Shown: piece after piece, positions 1 through 8,952 of the stretch
Position numbering within the stretch: position 1 is the stretch's first letter
How the letters are laid out: each line of letters opens with the position of its first letter
Source: Eutrophocola sp964503965
GTDB taxonomy: Bacteria > Pseudomonadota > Gammaproteobacteria > Pseudomonadales > Pseudohongiellaceae
Direction of reading: 5' to 3'
Length of the DNA stretch: 64,000 bases
NCBI GenBank assembly: GCA_964503965.1
Contig: CAZDCK010000001.1
Location: forward strand, 208,164 to 272,163
Position numbers and translations under genes: made by a program
Notes under the pieces: model-generated
Told to the model about the DNA's origin: nothing
The model's database searches: none
Seen by the model: the letters and a program-made list of their open reading frames with translations, nothing else

Positions 1-64
1 TAAAAAAAAGGCGGCCATTATATGTCAGGTCCCTGTGGGGATAAATGCACGTGCAATTCACCCC

Positions 65-1645
65 CTACACGCTGAGTCGGAAATGCCTCGGACGTACACC
101 GCAGGCAAGTAAAACAAGGATATAGGCTCCTGCACCAGCCACGCAGGTTAAGGACAGTCGGGTAACTCGGGTGATGGTATCTGCAGCCAGCCAGGCACTC
201 ATATCATCACTGCCGTAGAAAAGCCCCAGTATCATTACCATTACTGTAGTCGCCGCTCCTGTCTGGAACAGGTATACAAACCAGTGCCTTCCAAACCGGA
301 AAACGCCATTTTTCACAATACCCCACAACAGCAATCCTGCATTGACGAAAGCTGACAAGGAGGTCGCCAGCGCCAGGCCCACATGGGCAAGCGGAATAAT
401 GAGCAGCAGGTTAAACACCATGTTGCAGACCATGGCAGTGACAGCAAATCTGACGGGAGTATTTGTGTCCTGTCGCGAAAAATAGGCCGTTGCCAGTACC
501 TTGATACTCATGAAGCCCATAAGCCCAAGGGCATAGGCTTTAAGACTGGTGGAGGTAGGAACAACAGAGTCGGGAGAAAAGGCCCCCCGCTGGTATAGCG
601 TGATTATCAGGGGGTCTGAAAGTACGATCAGTGCCAGCGTTGCTGGAAGCCCCACCAGTAACAGTGCCCGCAGACTCCAGTCCAGTGTTTCCGTAAATTT
701 TCCGTCTTCCTCTGCAGCAAAAATGCGAGACAGCGTCGGCAGAATGACTGTAGCAATGGCTATCGCAAATATGCCAAGGGGTAATTCCATCAATCTGTCT
801 GAATAGTAAAGCCAACTGACGGCCCCATCGCCATCTATAGTGGTAGCCAATATGGTATCCAGCAGGAGGTTAATCTGTCCGACCGATACACTGAACATAA
901 CCGGAATCATGAGGGCTATAACCCGATCTACGCCCTCATGCCTTGGCTTGAGTTTTGGCCTGGGCAGCAAATTCAGATGACCAAGAAAAGGCAACTGAAA
1001 CATCAGCTGTATAGCACCGGCCAGCAACACTCCCCAGGCCAGGGCAAGAATGGGCTCATCAAGCAACGGACTGAGCAGAAACGCACAGCTGATCAGCGTC
1101 AGGTTCAGAAAAATCGGGGTCATGGCGGGTACTGCAAACCGACCATAGGAGTTCAGGACTGAACCGGCAAAGCCTGTCAGGGATATCAGCAGGATATAGG
1201 GAAACGTAATCCTGAGCATTTCCACTAACTGGGAGAATTTGTCCGGAGTATCCCGGTAGCCAAAGGCAAATACGCTCGCAAGCAAAGGCGCGGCAATGAC
1301 ACCAATTACCGATACAATCACCAGGATCAATGAAAGCCTGCCAAAAACATGATCCACCAGGGTTTTGACATCCCCAAATTCACGTTTTTTCCGGTATTCA
1401 GATAAAACCGGGACAAAAGCCTGGGAAAATGCCCCTTCGGCAAAAAGCCGGCGAAGAAAGTTGGGAATCTTGAAGGCTACGAAAAAAGCATCCGCTGCTG
1501 CACCATCACCAAAAATGGCGGCAAACACAATCTCCCGGCATAGGCCGAGAATTCGGGAAAGAAAGGTCATCGAGGAGACCACCAGGCTGGATTTAGCCAC
1601 GGCTGTTTGTTCCGGCTGCTTCTTTGCTGCCTGCACGCTGATCAA
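65..1645 (-). CDS. murJ: Lipid II flippase MurJ
   Basis: This protein is predicted to flip the peptidoglycan precursor lipid II across the inner membrane. The 526-residue length is normal for the MurJ/MviN family, and long hydrophobic segments run through the whole protein as expected for its 14 membrane helices. Family signatures are visible near the N-terminus (SSMTFLSRILG, residues 24-34, and GAFSQAFVPV, residues 71-80). The reading frame opens with a TTG codon close to a GAGGAG sequence; a GTG three codons later is an alternative start, so the N-terminus is uncertain. It is divergent from rpsT, the usual arrangement in gammaproteobacteria. The gene expected next, ribF, would lie outside the window. 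Confidence 0.96.
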   Translation of the reverse strand: MISVQAAKKQPEQTAVAKSSLVVSSMTFLSRILGLCREIVFAAIFGDGAAADAFFVAFKIPNFLRRLFAEGAFSQAFVPVLSEYRKKREFGDVKTLVDHVFGRLSLILVIVSVIGVIAAPLLASVFAFGYRDTPDKFSQLVEMLRITFPYILLISLTGFAGSVLNSYGRFAVPAMTPIFLNLTLISCAFLLSPLLDEPILALAWGVLLAGAIQLMFQLPFLGHLNLLPRPKLKPRHEGVDRVIALMIPVMFSVSVGQINLLLDTILATTIDGDGAVSWLYYSDRLMELPLGIFAIAIATVILPTLSRIFAAEEDGKFTETLDWSLRALLLVGLPATLALIVLSDPLIITLYQRGAFSPDSVVPTSTSLKAYALGLMGFMSIKVLATAYFSRQDTNTPVRFAVTAMVCNMVFNLLLIIPLAHVGLALATSLSAFVNAGLLLWGIVKNGVFRFGRHWFVYLFQTGAATTVMVMILGLFYGSDDMSAWLAADTITRVTRLSLTCVAGAGAYILVLLACGVRPRHFRLSV

Positions 1646-1714
1646 TTCTCCTCGAGTTCGCCAGTAGCGGTCATAATATCACAGCATTGGCACTGTCTTT
1701 ACAGCCAGACAGAG

Positions 1715-1743
1715 TTGACAAAAGCCCTCGAAAACTGCATGAT
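1715..1743 (+). promoter_or_regulatory. Candidate sigma70 promoter for rpsT
   Basis: A perfect -35 box TTGACA (1715-1720) is followed after 17 bases by CATGAT (1738-1743), which matches the -10 consensus at four of six positions. It lies about 75 bases before the rpsT start. A second weak -10-like CATAAT is at 1768-1773 without a good -35. No transcription data support the call. Confidence 0.55.
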
Positions 1744-1820
1744 TCGCGTCTTTTTTCAGCTAGCAAGCATAATTTAACCAAACAATTAACCAAGTCTCAG
1801 GACATTAAGAGGAGAACCCC

Positions 1821-2087
1821 TTGGCAAACTCTCCACAGGCCCGCAAAAGGGCACGTCAGGCAGAATCAAGGCGCACGCATAACGCCAGTGCTCGTTCAGT
1901 GGTACGCACCTATATCAAAAAGGTCAACGCCGCCATTGAATCCAAAGATTACGATCAGGCCACTGCGGCCTATAACAATGCCGTTCCGGTCATTGACCGC
2001 ATGGCTGACAAAGGTATTATCCACGCCAACAAGGCCGCTCGTCATAAAAGCCGCCTGAACAGCGCTATAAAGGCCCTGAAAGCCTGA
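1821..2087 (+). CDS. rpsT: 30S ribosomal protein S20
   Basis: S20 is a primary 16S rRNA-binding protein of the small ribosomal subunit. The 88-residue product has the family N-terminus ANSPQARKRARQAE and the C-terminal pattern NKAARHKSRLN. The start codon is TTG, preceded by AAGAGGAG at 1807-1814. This is meaningful because rpsT of Escherichia coli also starts with UUG, which takes part in its autogenous control. The gene is transcribed alone, with a -35/-10 pair upstream and an intrinsic terminator downstream. Confidence 0.98.
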   Translation: MANSPQARKRARQAESRRTHNASARSVVRTYIKKVNAAIESKDYDQATAAYNNAVPVIDRMADKGIIHANKAARHKSRLNSAIKALKA

Positions 2088-2109
2088 TCCAGTCGTTCAA
2101 GAATTAAGA

Positions 2110-2131
2110 AACCGGCTTAGGCCGGTTTTTT
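2110..2131 (+). terminator. Rho-independent terminator of rpsT
   Basis: A seven-base-pair stem, AACCGGC/GCCGGTT with the loop TTAG, is followed directly by a run of T. It starts 23 bases after the rpsT stop codon. Confidence 0.9.
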
Positions 2132-2251
2132 AATGTCTGCTGAACAGGCCTTCCCAAAAAATTACCCCTCTCGAATTTTCATCAGTTATAATCATTCCCA
2201 TCAATCATGATAAGAGTGCCCAGCAGGGGCACGGACCCGGGGGAGTTTCAC

Positions 2252-2650
2252 ATGAGAGTTTTTATACAATGTATCGGTTTCGTAGCCAGTTTGATGTTGA
2301 TCTCACCAGTATCAGCCCATCATTCATTCCAGGCTACCTACGACATGGATTCCATGATCGAAATCCGTGGCAAGCTGGTCCAGATGAATTTTCGGAACCC
2401 CCACTCCTCTGTCATGGTCATGGCGCCCGATGAAAATGGCAACATGCAACGCTGGGGTGTTGAATGGGGTGGCGCCACACTACTGATGCGCCAGGGACTG
2501 ACCCGCACTTCCTTCAAACCCGGTGACGAAGTTGTCATTATGGGGCAGCCTTCCAGGGACAAAACAGATTACCGTATGAGAATGGAATCCATTATGCGTC
2601 CCTCTGACGGTTTTGGGTGGGGATTCGACGAAGATCAGACCTTCGATTAA
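2252..2650 (+). CDS. DUF6152 family secreted protein (copy 1)
   Basis: This is a small exported protein of unknown function. The chosen ATG at 2252 follows a GGGGGAG ribosome-binding site and gives 132 residues; the frame is open from 2207, but that would spoil the signal peptide. The signal peptide (residues 1-22) ends in PVSA, so cleavage would leave His-His-Ser-Phe as the mature N-terminus. A conserved NPH motif puts another His at mature position 29. A related gene at 57749 has the same N-terminus and the same His spacing. The pattern (HHSF, YD, NPH, GDEVVIMG) matches my recollection of the DUF6152 family. It is divergent from the neighbouring minus-strand operon of secreted proteins. A metal-binding role is only an inference. 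Confidence 0.85.
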   Translation: MRVFIQCIGFVASLMLISPVSAHHSFQATYDMDSMIEIRGKLVQMNFRNPHSSVMVMAPDENGNMQRWGVEWGGATLLMRQGLTRTSFKPGDEVVIMGQPSRDKTDYRMRMESIMRPSDGFGWGFDEDQTFD

Positions 2651-2799
2651 AGTATGCGATTAAAGTATGTCGGCCGCTTACAGCATCCCCGAAAACGCCT
2701 GCAGTGAGGGAAGCCGATGGCCTAGCGAGTGGGTGCGCGCTTTTCTTGAAGGTGGTTAACTACAGTATTCCTTGCACAAGCAAATAAAATAAAATCAGG

Positions 2800-2820
2800 A
2801 TATCTTTTCTGAAAAGATAT
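2800..2820 (-). terminator. Possible terminator of the 2828-5397 operon
   Basis: A perfect nine-base-pair inverted repeat (ATATCTTTT/AAAAGATAT, three-base loop) lies just past the stop codon of the last minus-strand gene. On the minus strand it is followed, after about five bases, by a T-rich stretch. The stem is AT-rich, so termination may be weak. Confidence 0.45.
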
Positions 2821-2827
2821 ACCAAAA

Positions 2828-3577
2828 CTATTGAGCCATGCACTCGGCAGGATCCCACTTGCTCCCATCAGGCTCACGCTTGAAATTTGTACTGGTCGTA
2901 TACAACTGGGTCAGGTGTTCTTCATCTTCAAGAATCCCGATCACAGTCAGGTACTCTGTACCATCTCCCCCAACCAGTAACTCGTAGTATTCGGTCAGAG
3001 TGGCATTTTCACCGTAAGGCACACCGTTGCGTCGCAGGTATCCTGGAGCCATGTTGGTGGTTTCAGCCTCAATGCTACCCCAGATCACAGGACCAAAGCG
3101 GCCGTTCCTTTCCAGCAGCCAACCGGCATTGGTCACACCCTGCAGCGTACCGGCTCCCTCGCCGTCCTGGGCTCCACCAAACTTCAGCAGTCGAGTCTGC
3201 ATACCGGCATCGGTATCAATCTGAAGAACATCATCTTCTGCCCAGGTGATATGTAATCGGGTTGGTATCCGCATTAGACCACCGGCCCCATAGGCCTTAC
3301 AGGCATCCCCGTTAGCGATATCCTCTTCCGGATCCCAGGCATTGGCAATTTCCCTCCCCTTGGGGGTCAGACCAATACCTTCATAGTCACCGGCAGGGGC
3401 CGTCATCATTCGGAAGCGCCAATCCTCAGTGACCAAGGCTACCCAGTAACCGGTCAGGTCTATGGGCGCCACATCGCGGGCAGACTGTGTTTCACTGCCT
3501 GGTGGTTGTGCTGTTGTACAGGCCGATACCAGAATGAACAGAGTCGGCAATATGCTGTGGATGAATCGTTTACTCAT
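2828..3577 (-). CDS. Putative lipoprotein, related to the 4531-5397 product
   Basis: The function is unknown. The 249-residue product begins with a lipoprotein signal peptide ending in LVSAC (Cys20), so it should be anchored in the envelope. The mature part starts with 'DLTGYWVAL' and contains 'GYLRRNGVPYGENATLTEYY', which resembles 'GWLRRNGVTRSDQATVTEYF' in the product encoded two genes upstream; the two therefore look like diverged members of one family. The start ATG follows a GAGGAG site. It begins only 10 bases after the MBL-fold hydrolase gene ends, so the three genes 5397 to 2828 form an operon. Nothing identifies a catalytic site. Confidence 0.8.
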   Translation of the reverse strand: MSKRFIHSILPTLFILVSACTTAQPPGSETQSARDVAPIDLTGYWVALVTEDWRFRMMTAPAGDYEGIGLTPKGREIANAWDPEEDIANGDACKAYGAGGLMRIPTRLHITWAEDDVLQIDTDAGMQTRLLKFGGAQDGEGAGTLQGVTNAGWLLERNGRFGPVIWGSIEAETTNMAPGYLRRNGVPYGENATLTEYYELLVGGDGTEYLTVIGILEDEEHLTQLYTTSTNFKREPDGSKWDPAECMAQ

Positions 3578-3587
3578 GTGCCGCTCC

Positions 3588-4526
3588 TCAATCTTCCAGT
3601 GTCATGTAAACGGAAGTCACAAAATTCTCGGTTGAGAAAATCCCCTGGCCAGCCCAGCGCGGATCATAATCCCGGGTGGGCTCCGCAGCGAGGACTTCCT
3701 CAAGGCTCATCCCCTTGTCTTTCAGATCCTTGATGCGATCACGGACAATAGTGAGCATTTCACGCCAGTTGATAACATCACCAATATCACTGAGACGACC
3801 ATGTCCCGGGATCACAAGTGTGCCCCCATCCTGGCCATAGACCGGAATAATCAGGTCAATAATATTATTTGCTGCATCTATGAAGCCCTGGATGGAACCA
3901 CCTGAGCTCATATCAATATAGGGATAGTAACTCGTAATATAGGCATCACCGGTGGTAATAACATCGGATTTGCGGAAAAAGACAATGCTGTCACCATTGG
4001 TATGGGCATTGGGCTGATGGATAACCCGAATGCCTTCATCATTAAACCAGAAATCTTTCTTTTCATTGAAATAGGTAAGTGTTGGCCACATCTCTGGGTC
4101 AACGTTTTCATCCGACACCAGGTTTAACAGCACATTCTCATGGGCCAGAATCCTGGCACCTTCCCCAGCATCGCTCAGGTCACCACCGACATTACCACCT
4201 ACTGGTGTAAATCCGGCAGCTCTCAGGTTGGCATTACCTCCAATGTGATCCCCGTGGTGATGAGTATTTATTATGTGTCTGATCGGTTTATCGGACAGTT
4301 TTCTAATCGCAGAAAGGATTTTCTCTGACAGCTCCGCATACTGCGTATCAATAATCAAAACACCTTCATTACCGGTCTGGACCGTAATATTTCCACCGGA
4401 ACCTACAAGCATAAAAATGTTGTCACGCACTTTCAGGGTCTGGATTTCCACCTCATCGAAATTCTGCTGGGCAAACAGCATCGGCGAGATAAAAAGGCAG
4501 CAAAGGACAATCAGTTTCTTCATCAT
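3588..4526 (-). CDS. Periplasmic MBL-fold metallo-hydrolase
   Basis: This enzyme has the metallo-beta-lactamase fold and should hydrolyse an unidentified substrate outside the cytoplasm. From the chosen start it has 312 residues with a signal peptide ending near residue 19. The zinc-binding motif HHHGDH is at residues 89-94, and later histidines (AHTNGD, TTGDAY, PGHG) complete the usual two-metal site. The frame opens at 4541, but the GAGGAG site lies inside that extension and points to the ATG pair at 4523-4526. That start sits four bases after the stop of the preceding gene, indicating coupled translation. Lactonase, beta-lactamase and quinoprotein-associated hydrolase roles are all possible. 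Confidence 0.88.
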   Translation of the reverse strand: MMKKLIVLCCLFISPMLFAQQNFDEVEIQTLKVRDNIFMLVGSGGNITVQTGNEGVLIIDTQYAELSEKILSAIRKLSDKPIRHIINTHHHGDHIGGNANLRAAGFTPVGGNVGGDLSDAGEGARILAHENVLLNLVSDENVDPEMWPTLTYFNEKKDFWFNDEGIRVIHQPNAHTNGDSIVFFRKSDVITTGDAYITSYYPYIDMSSGGSIQGFIDAANNIIDLIIPVYGQDGGTLVIPGHGRLSDIGDVINWREMLTIVRDRIKDLKDKGMSLEEVLAAEPTRDYDPRWAGQGIFSTENFVTSVYMTLED

Positions 4527-4530
4527 CAAC

Positions 4531-5397
4531 TTACTCCTCATCGTCCAGTTCGCTGGGCTTGGGTAATTCCTCCAGGCGTTCCATGTACTCCGGATACATA
4601 GTCATCGGACCACCCATGGCCCCTTCCAGGGGAATATCGTGACGCTGGGAATAAATCAGCATGTCCGTATTTTCTCCTGGTAGGTGATGAGGGATATAAC
4701 CGGGCTCTCGAACCATCTCAATAACAGGGTCGCAGGGATAACTGGCCACCTGGTCATCAATAGAATAGATGTAATCACGATTTCTTATAAAAGGTTCCTC
4801 GAGATAAACCGGGTCATCAATGATGACAGTCCAGGTGAGAATATCACCATGACGAATAAAGTACTCTGTTACTGTGGCCTGATCACTGCGGGTGACACCA
4901 TTACGACGAAGCCACCCTTCCTTGAGATGGGTGGTCTTGATTTTTAACTGGTGCCCCACCCATTCTCCCGTAGAGAAACCCATGGACGTGTGCCGGGCAT
5001 ATTCCGGCGGATGCTCTCGACCATCCATCCAGATGGTGCGTCGCGTTTGCCAGGCAAAATGCTGTATGCGAATGGCAACCAATTCTTCACTAATGGGGTC
5101 CCGTTCTTCCCATATCCTGATATTGGCAAAGCTGCTCGCATAATCCGAGGGATGGACACGACACTGGTATTCAGGCAGGGCAATCAGGGAAGCACTCCAG
5201 CTCTCGGCCCGCATCCTGACGGCATCACTGATTGGAAGACCACCGTAATCACCAAGTTCAGGTCCCGGCAAACGATCAGGATAGTCTTCACTGTAATTAC
5301 CTACCCAGACACCAGACAGGTTTTTTTCTGCTGACGCAGAAAAACTGAGCAGGGAAACCAGAATTAATATTGATAGGCGGCAAATGGATTTGCCCAT
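4531..5397 (-). CDS. Secreted protein of the 'GHWEGDT-like' family
   Basis: This is a 288-residue exported protein of unknown function. The ATG at 5397 is chosen because it follows GGGGGAAGG and starts a clean signal peptide ending in SASA; the frame is open to 5451. The mature protein has 'LSGVWVGNY', 'WMDGREHP', 'STGEWVGHQLKIKTTHLKEG', 'WLRRNG' and a C-terminal acidic tail. The pattern is the same one seen twice in the tandem protein at 56190-57752 (WMGD, GHWEGDT, later DP). It is the first gene of an operon with the MBL-fold hydrolase and the lipoprotein. I do not recognise a catalytic motif. Confidence 0.82.
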   Translation of the reverse strand: MGKSICRLSILILVSLLSFSASAEKNLSGVWVGNYSEDYPDRLPGPELGDYGGLPISDAVRMRAESWSASLIALPEYQCRVHPSDYASSFANIRIWEERDPISEELVAIRIQHFAWQTRRTIWMDGREHPPEYARHTSMGFSTGEWVGHQLKIKTTHLKEGWLRRNGVTRSDQATVTEYFIRHGDILTWTVIIDDPVYLEEPFIRNRDYIYSIDDQVASYPCDPVIEMVREPGYIPHHLPGENTDMLIYSQRHDIPLEGAMGGPMTMYPEYMERLEELPKPSELDDEE

Positions 5398-5545
5398 GAC
5401 CTTCCCCCCGGAAACATCGTAATAGAAAGTTGTTTGAATCCCGCTAAACATAGCGAGTGTAGGAGCATCCTGTCAATTACTGATCACACTGTTTTACCCT
5501 GACGGGAACTCCTGCCCCCGGGTTCATCATGTAGGGACCTTCCGG

Positions 5546-6127
5546 TTATTCCTTATCGGTAAATTCGACCCAGAACAGCCCGCGAAAATCACCCGGTGCA
5601 AACCCGGTTGCCTGGTCATCAGGATAGAGCGTTTGAATCTTCTCAAGTACAGGCTCAGATAGATGTGAACCATGGCACGTAGTACACAGCGGCTGGAGTA
5701 CGATCGGTTCTACATACCCAGTTCGTTCCTCACCAAGCTGTACAATCCGTGACTGCCAGCCTCCTGTTTTAGCGACATATTCCTGCAACAGATCCTCGGC
5801 CCAGGCCGGGGAAACATTATCCGGGTTGCGCAATTTATGGCTGGTTCTGCCGACCCTTATCCCGTCAGCAGAATGGGTCCGGGCAATTGCCGGTGCCTGG
5901 ATGTGACAGGCATCCAGAGCCTCCAGTGGCCCTGTTTCCAACCCATTCTGCAATGCCTGCATCAGGCTTTTCTTGAAGGGCATCAGAATTTCCTGCCCCC
6001 TGGCGATGGCATCAGAGTCCTGGGAGTAGACCGGTAAGTGGAATAAAAACAGTAACAGGCTCATGAATCCGACAGCCATGTTTTTGCCACGGGCGTGATA
6101 GTGATGTTGGGTTTGTCTGAAAAGCAT
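5546..6127 (-). CDS. Periplasmic haem protein, DUF3365 (Tll0287-like)
   Basis: This is predicted to be an exported protein carrying one covalently bound haem. A CTTCH motif is at residues 148-152 of the 193-residue product, preceded by 'DACHIQAPAIA' that fits the DUF3365/Tll0287-like sensor domain. The C-terminus 'ATGFAPGDFRGLFWVEF' is also typical of that family. A hydrophobic segment (AVGFMSLLLFLFHLPV) acts as the signal peptide. The start at 6127 follows an AGG; the frame is open to 6184 and another ATG lies at 6079, so the N-terminus is unsettled. Family members are proposed redox or gas sensors. It stands alone between the secreted-protein operon and proB. Confidence 0.8.
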   Translation of the reverse strand: MLFRQTQHHYHARGKNMAVGFMSLLLFLFHLPVYSQDSDAIARGQEILMPFKKSLMQALQNGLETGPLEALDACHIQAPAIARTHSADGIRVGRTSHKLRNPDNVSPAWAEDLLQEYVAKTGGWQSRIVQLGEERTGYVEPIVLQPLCTTCHGSHLSEPVLEKIQTLYPDDQATGFAPGDFRGLFWVEFTDKE

Positions 6128-6203
6128 GGTGATACCTGTCATCATCATGGATTGTTTGCAGTAATCGTGACAGTCTAACACCACTGCATTACCGAAACTG
6201 CAC

Positions 6204-7328
6204 TTACATCAGGATGAGATTATCCCGGTGAATCAATTCATGATCCCCGTCATAGCCAAGCACATCAATAATATGATCCGTGGATTTGCCAAGTAACTTG
6301 CCGGCTTCTTCAGAGTTGTAATTCACCAACCCCCTGGCTACGGGTTTGCCCTGCTCATCAACACAACTCACCATATCGCCACGTTTGAAGTGTCCTTTTG
6401 CCGCTTTGATACCGACAGGCAAAAGACTCTTGCCTGAGTTCTTCAGCACTGTCACAGCACCTTCATCAAGAATAAGCGTTCCCTTGACCTTGAGATGACT
6501 GGCCAGCCACTGTTTGCGAGCCGCCAGAGGGCCACTTTCCGGCAACAACAGGGTACCGATTACACTTCCGCTGCGGAGTTTTTCCAGTAGTGAAAATTCT
6601 CGCCCGTTGGCAATACAGGTAACAGTGCCTGACCTGGCGGCCAGACGAGCCGCCCTGACCTTGGTCAGCATACCACCACGGCCCAATTCTCCATGTCCGG
6701 TACCGGCATAATCAAACAAGACATCATCGTTACAGGCGGCTTCAGTGATCAGGGAAGCATCCGCATTCGTACGGGGATCAGCATCAAACAACCCGTCCTG
6801 GTCAGTCAGGATAACCATGGCATCAGCATTGATCAGGTTGGACACCAGGCCAGCAAGGGTATCGTTATCACCAAAGCAGATCTCGTCTGTCACCACAGTG
6901 TCATTTTCATTAACAACAGGAATAACACCCAGATCAAGGAGGGTTGTCAGGGTTGAACGTGCATTCAGGTAACGTTTGCGATTGGAAAGGTCATCATGAG
7001 TCAAAAGAACCTGGGCAGTATGCAGGTCAAATTTCTGGAACTCGGACTCATAGGCCTCAACCAGTCCCATCTGTCCAACAGCGGCAGCTGCCTGCTGTTC
7101 ATGGACAGCTGTAGGCCTGCCTTTCATACCCAGCCGGGACACACCTTCTGCAACGGCACCGGAAGAGACTAGCACCACTCTGAGTCCCGCGGTACGCAAT
7201 GCAGCAATATCTTCCACCCAACGGGCAATGCTTCCGCGATTCAGGCCTTTGCCATCATCAGTAAGCAGAGAGCTGCCAATCTTGATAACCCATGTCCTGG
7301 CATTCTTGAGTGTTTGTCTGTTATCCAC
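6204..7328 (-). CDS. proB: Glutamate 5-kinase
   Basis: ProB phosphorylates L-glutamate with ATP in the first, feedback-controlled step of proline synthesis in the cytoplasm. The 374-residue protein has the amino-acid kinase domain (VIKIGSSLLT near residue 14, VVLVSSGAVAEG, VNENDTVVTDE) and a C-terminal PUA domain, as in long-form gammaproteobacterial enzymes. The start is a GTG two bases after the obgE stop codon, so the two are co-translated. It ends the rplU-rpmA-obgE-proB cluster. Confidence 0.97.
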   Translation of the reverse strand: MDNRQTLKNARTWVIKIGSSLLTDDGKGLNRGSIARWVEDIAALRTAGLRVVLVSSGAVAEGVSRLGMKGRPTAVHEQQAAAAVGQMGLVEAYESEFQKFDLHTAQVLLTHDDLSNRKRYLNARSTLTTLLDLGVIPVVNENDTVVTDEICFGDNDTLAGLVSNLINADAMVILTDQDGLFDADPRTNADASLITEAACNDDVLFDYAGTGHGELGRGGMLTKVRAARLAARSGTVTCIANGREFSLLEKLRSGSVIGTLLLPESGPLAARKQWLASHLKVKGTLILDEGAVTVLKNSGKSLLPVGIKAAKGHFKRGDMVSCVDEQGKPVARGLVNYNSEEAGKLLGKSTDHIIDVLGYDGDHELIHRDNLILM

Positions 7329-7330
7329 GA

Positions 7331-8515
7331 TTATTCCCGCACGTACTCCACTTCAACGTCGTAATCGTCATCATCATCTTTGGGGCGACCTTTCTTTTCT
7401 TTCCAGGCCTGTCGTGCACCTTCAATGCTTTGACGAATTTCAAATTCCATCTGCTGTTGTTCAGCTTCCTTGTCCTCGCGATAACCAGCATCTTCCAACA
7501 GACGCTGGTCCTCTTCATTAATAGCCTGCATAAGCTCATCACATAGAACCCTGGTTCCCTGGCCTGTGACTGCAGAAATCCTGTAAACCGGTTTATCCCA
7601 CTCCAGCGTCTCGACAATGGCCTGGCAAACAACCTCCGCTTCATCTGTAGGAAGCAGGTCAGTCTTGTTCAGAACCAGCCAGCGTGGTCTTGATGCCAGG
7701 GTCGGGCTGAAACTTTCCAGTTCGTTAATTATTGCCCGGGCAGCATCAGCGGGATCAGCTCCATCCAGGGGGGAAATATCGACCAGGTGAAGCAATACGC
7801 GCGTCCTGGCAAGGTGTTTCAGGAATCTTATACCTAGCCCGGCTCCTTCCGAGGCCCCCTCAATAAGACCTGGAATATCTGCCATGACAAAACTGTGATC
7901 TTCACCAACCCGGACCACCCCCAGATTCGGCACCAGGGTGGTAAAAGGATAATCTGCCACTTTCGGCGTTGCCGATGAGACAGCACGGATAAGCGTGGAT
8001 TTACCGGCATTGGGCATGCCCAGCAATCCGACATCTGCCACGACCTTGAGCTGCAACAAGAGCTTTCTTGCTTCACCCGGTGTGCCATTGCTTGTCTTTC
8101 TGGGAGCCCTGTTTACGCTGGACTTGAAACGGGTATTGCCCAGGCCGTGTTTACCTCCCTGGGCTACCAGCAGGCGCTGTCCGGCAGCGACGAGGTCACC
8201 CATCAACTCGTCCGTATCAACGGCATAGACACTGGTGCCAACAGGAACGCGTACTTCCAGGTCTTCCCCACCCGCACCTGTGCAATTTCGTCCGCGGCCG
8301 GGTTCTCCGCTTTGCGCCCTGTAACGGGGCTGAAAGCGGAAATCCACGAGGGTGTTAAGCGCTTCATCGGCAACCAGGTAAATACTGCCCCCATCGCCAC
8401 CATCTCCGCCATCGGGACCGCCCTTCTCGACGAATTTTTCCCGCAGAAAGCTCATGCAGCCGTTACCGCCTTTTCCAGCCTCGACCAGGATTTCTGCTTC
8501 GTCTACAAATTTCAT
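7331..8515 (-). CDS. obgE: GTPase Obg/CgtA
   Basis: ObgE is a ribosome-associated GTPase involved in 50S assembly and stress responses. The 394-residue protein has the glycine-rich Obg fold at the N-terminus (GGDGGDGGSIYL), the G1 motif GMPNAGKST, the G3 motif DIPGL and the G4 motif NKTD. An acidic and charged C-terminal tail follows the G domain. It lies downstream of rpmA, but a strong terminator hairpin at 8572-8606 separates them, so expression probably depends on read-through or its own promoter. Confidence 0.97.
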   Translation of the reverse strand: MKFVDEAEILVEAGKGGNGCMSFLREKFVEKGGPDGGDGGDGGSIYLVADEALNTLVDFRFQPRYRAQSGEPGRGRNCTGAGGEDLEVRVPVGTSVYAVDTDELMGDLVAAGQRLLVAQGGKHGLGNTRFKSSVNRAPRKTSNGTPGEARKLLLQLKVVADVGLLGMPNAGKSTLIRAVSSATPKVADYPFTTLVPNLGVVRVGEDHSFVMADIPGLIEGASEGAGLGIRFLKHLARTRVLLHLVDISPLDGADPADAARAIINELESFSPTLASRPRWLVLNKTDLLPTDEAEVVCQAIVETLEWDKPVYRISAVTGQGTRVLCDELMQAINEEDQRLLEDAGYREDKEAEQQQMEFEIRQSIEGARQAWKEKKGRPKDDDDDYDVEVEYVRE

Positions 8516-8571
8516 GCTGAATGCTCGTTAAGTTACTACTTGCCATTCTATGCCAGGGAAACTCATCCGGC

Positions 8572-8606
8572 ACAAACAAAAAAGCCCTGTCAGAGACAGG
8601 GCTTTT
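8572..8606 (-). terminator. Intrinsic terminator between rpmA and obgE
   Basis: An 11-base-pair perfect stem (AAAGCCCTGTC/GACAGGGCTTT, three-base loop) is followed on the minus strand by a T run. It lies 24 bases after the rpmA stop. It should end most ribosomal-protein transcripts and lower expression of obgE-proB. Confidence 0.88.
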
Positions 8607-8629
8607 CAGGGCGTATTTGACCTGGTGCT

Positions 8630-8899
8630 TCAGGCAGACGCCGTCTCAGTCTCAATGCTGACAAAACGACGGTTTTTCGGGCCTTTAACCTGAAATCTTA
8701 CAACACCGTCTGATTTGGCAAACAGGGTGTGGTCTTTACCACAGCCAACGTTGGTTCCCGGATGGAAATGCGTTCCACGCTGACGGACGATTATATTACC
8801 GGCCAGGACTTTTTCACCACCGAAACGCTTGACTCCAAGTCGTTTCGATACGGAATCTCTACCGTTATTAGTACTACCGCCTGCTTTTTTATGAGCCAT
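8630..8899 (-). CDS. rpmA: 50S ribosomal protein L27
   Basis: L27 reaches towards the peptidyl-transferase centre of the large subunit. The 89-residue product starts AHKKAGGSTNNGRDS and contains the signature GxNVGxGKDHTLFA, both diagnostic. It has no N-terminal cleavage extension of the kind known in Firmicutes. It follows rplU after 53 bases. Confidence 0.98.
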   Translation of the reverse strand: MAHKKAGGSTNNGRDSVSKRLGVKRFGGEKVLAGNIIVRQRGTHFHPGTNVGCGKDHTLFAKSDGVVRFQVKGPKNRRFVSIETETASA

Positions 8900-8952
8900 G
8901 ATGGTCTCCCGTTAAATCGTTATATTCTGGTCCGAACCCAATTCGGTACAGA

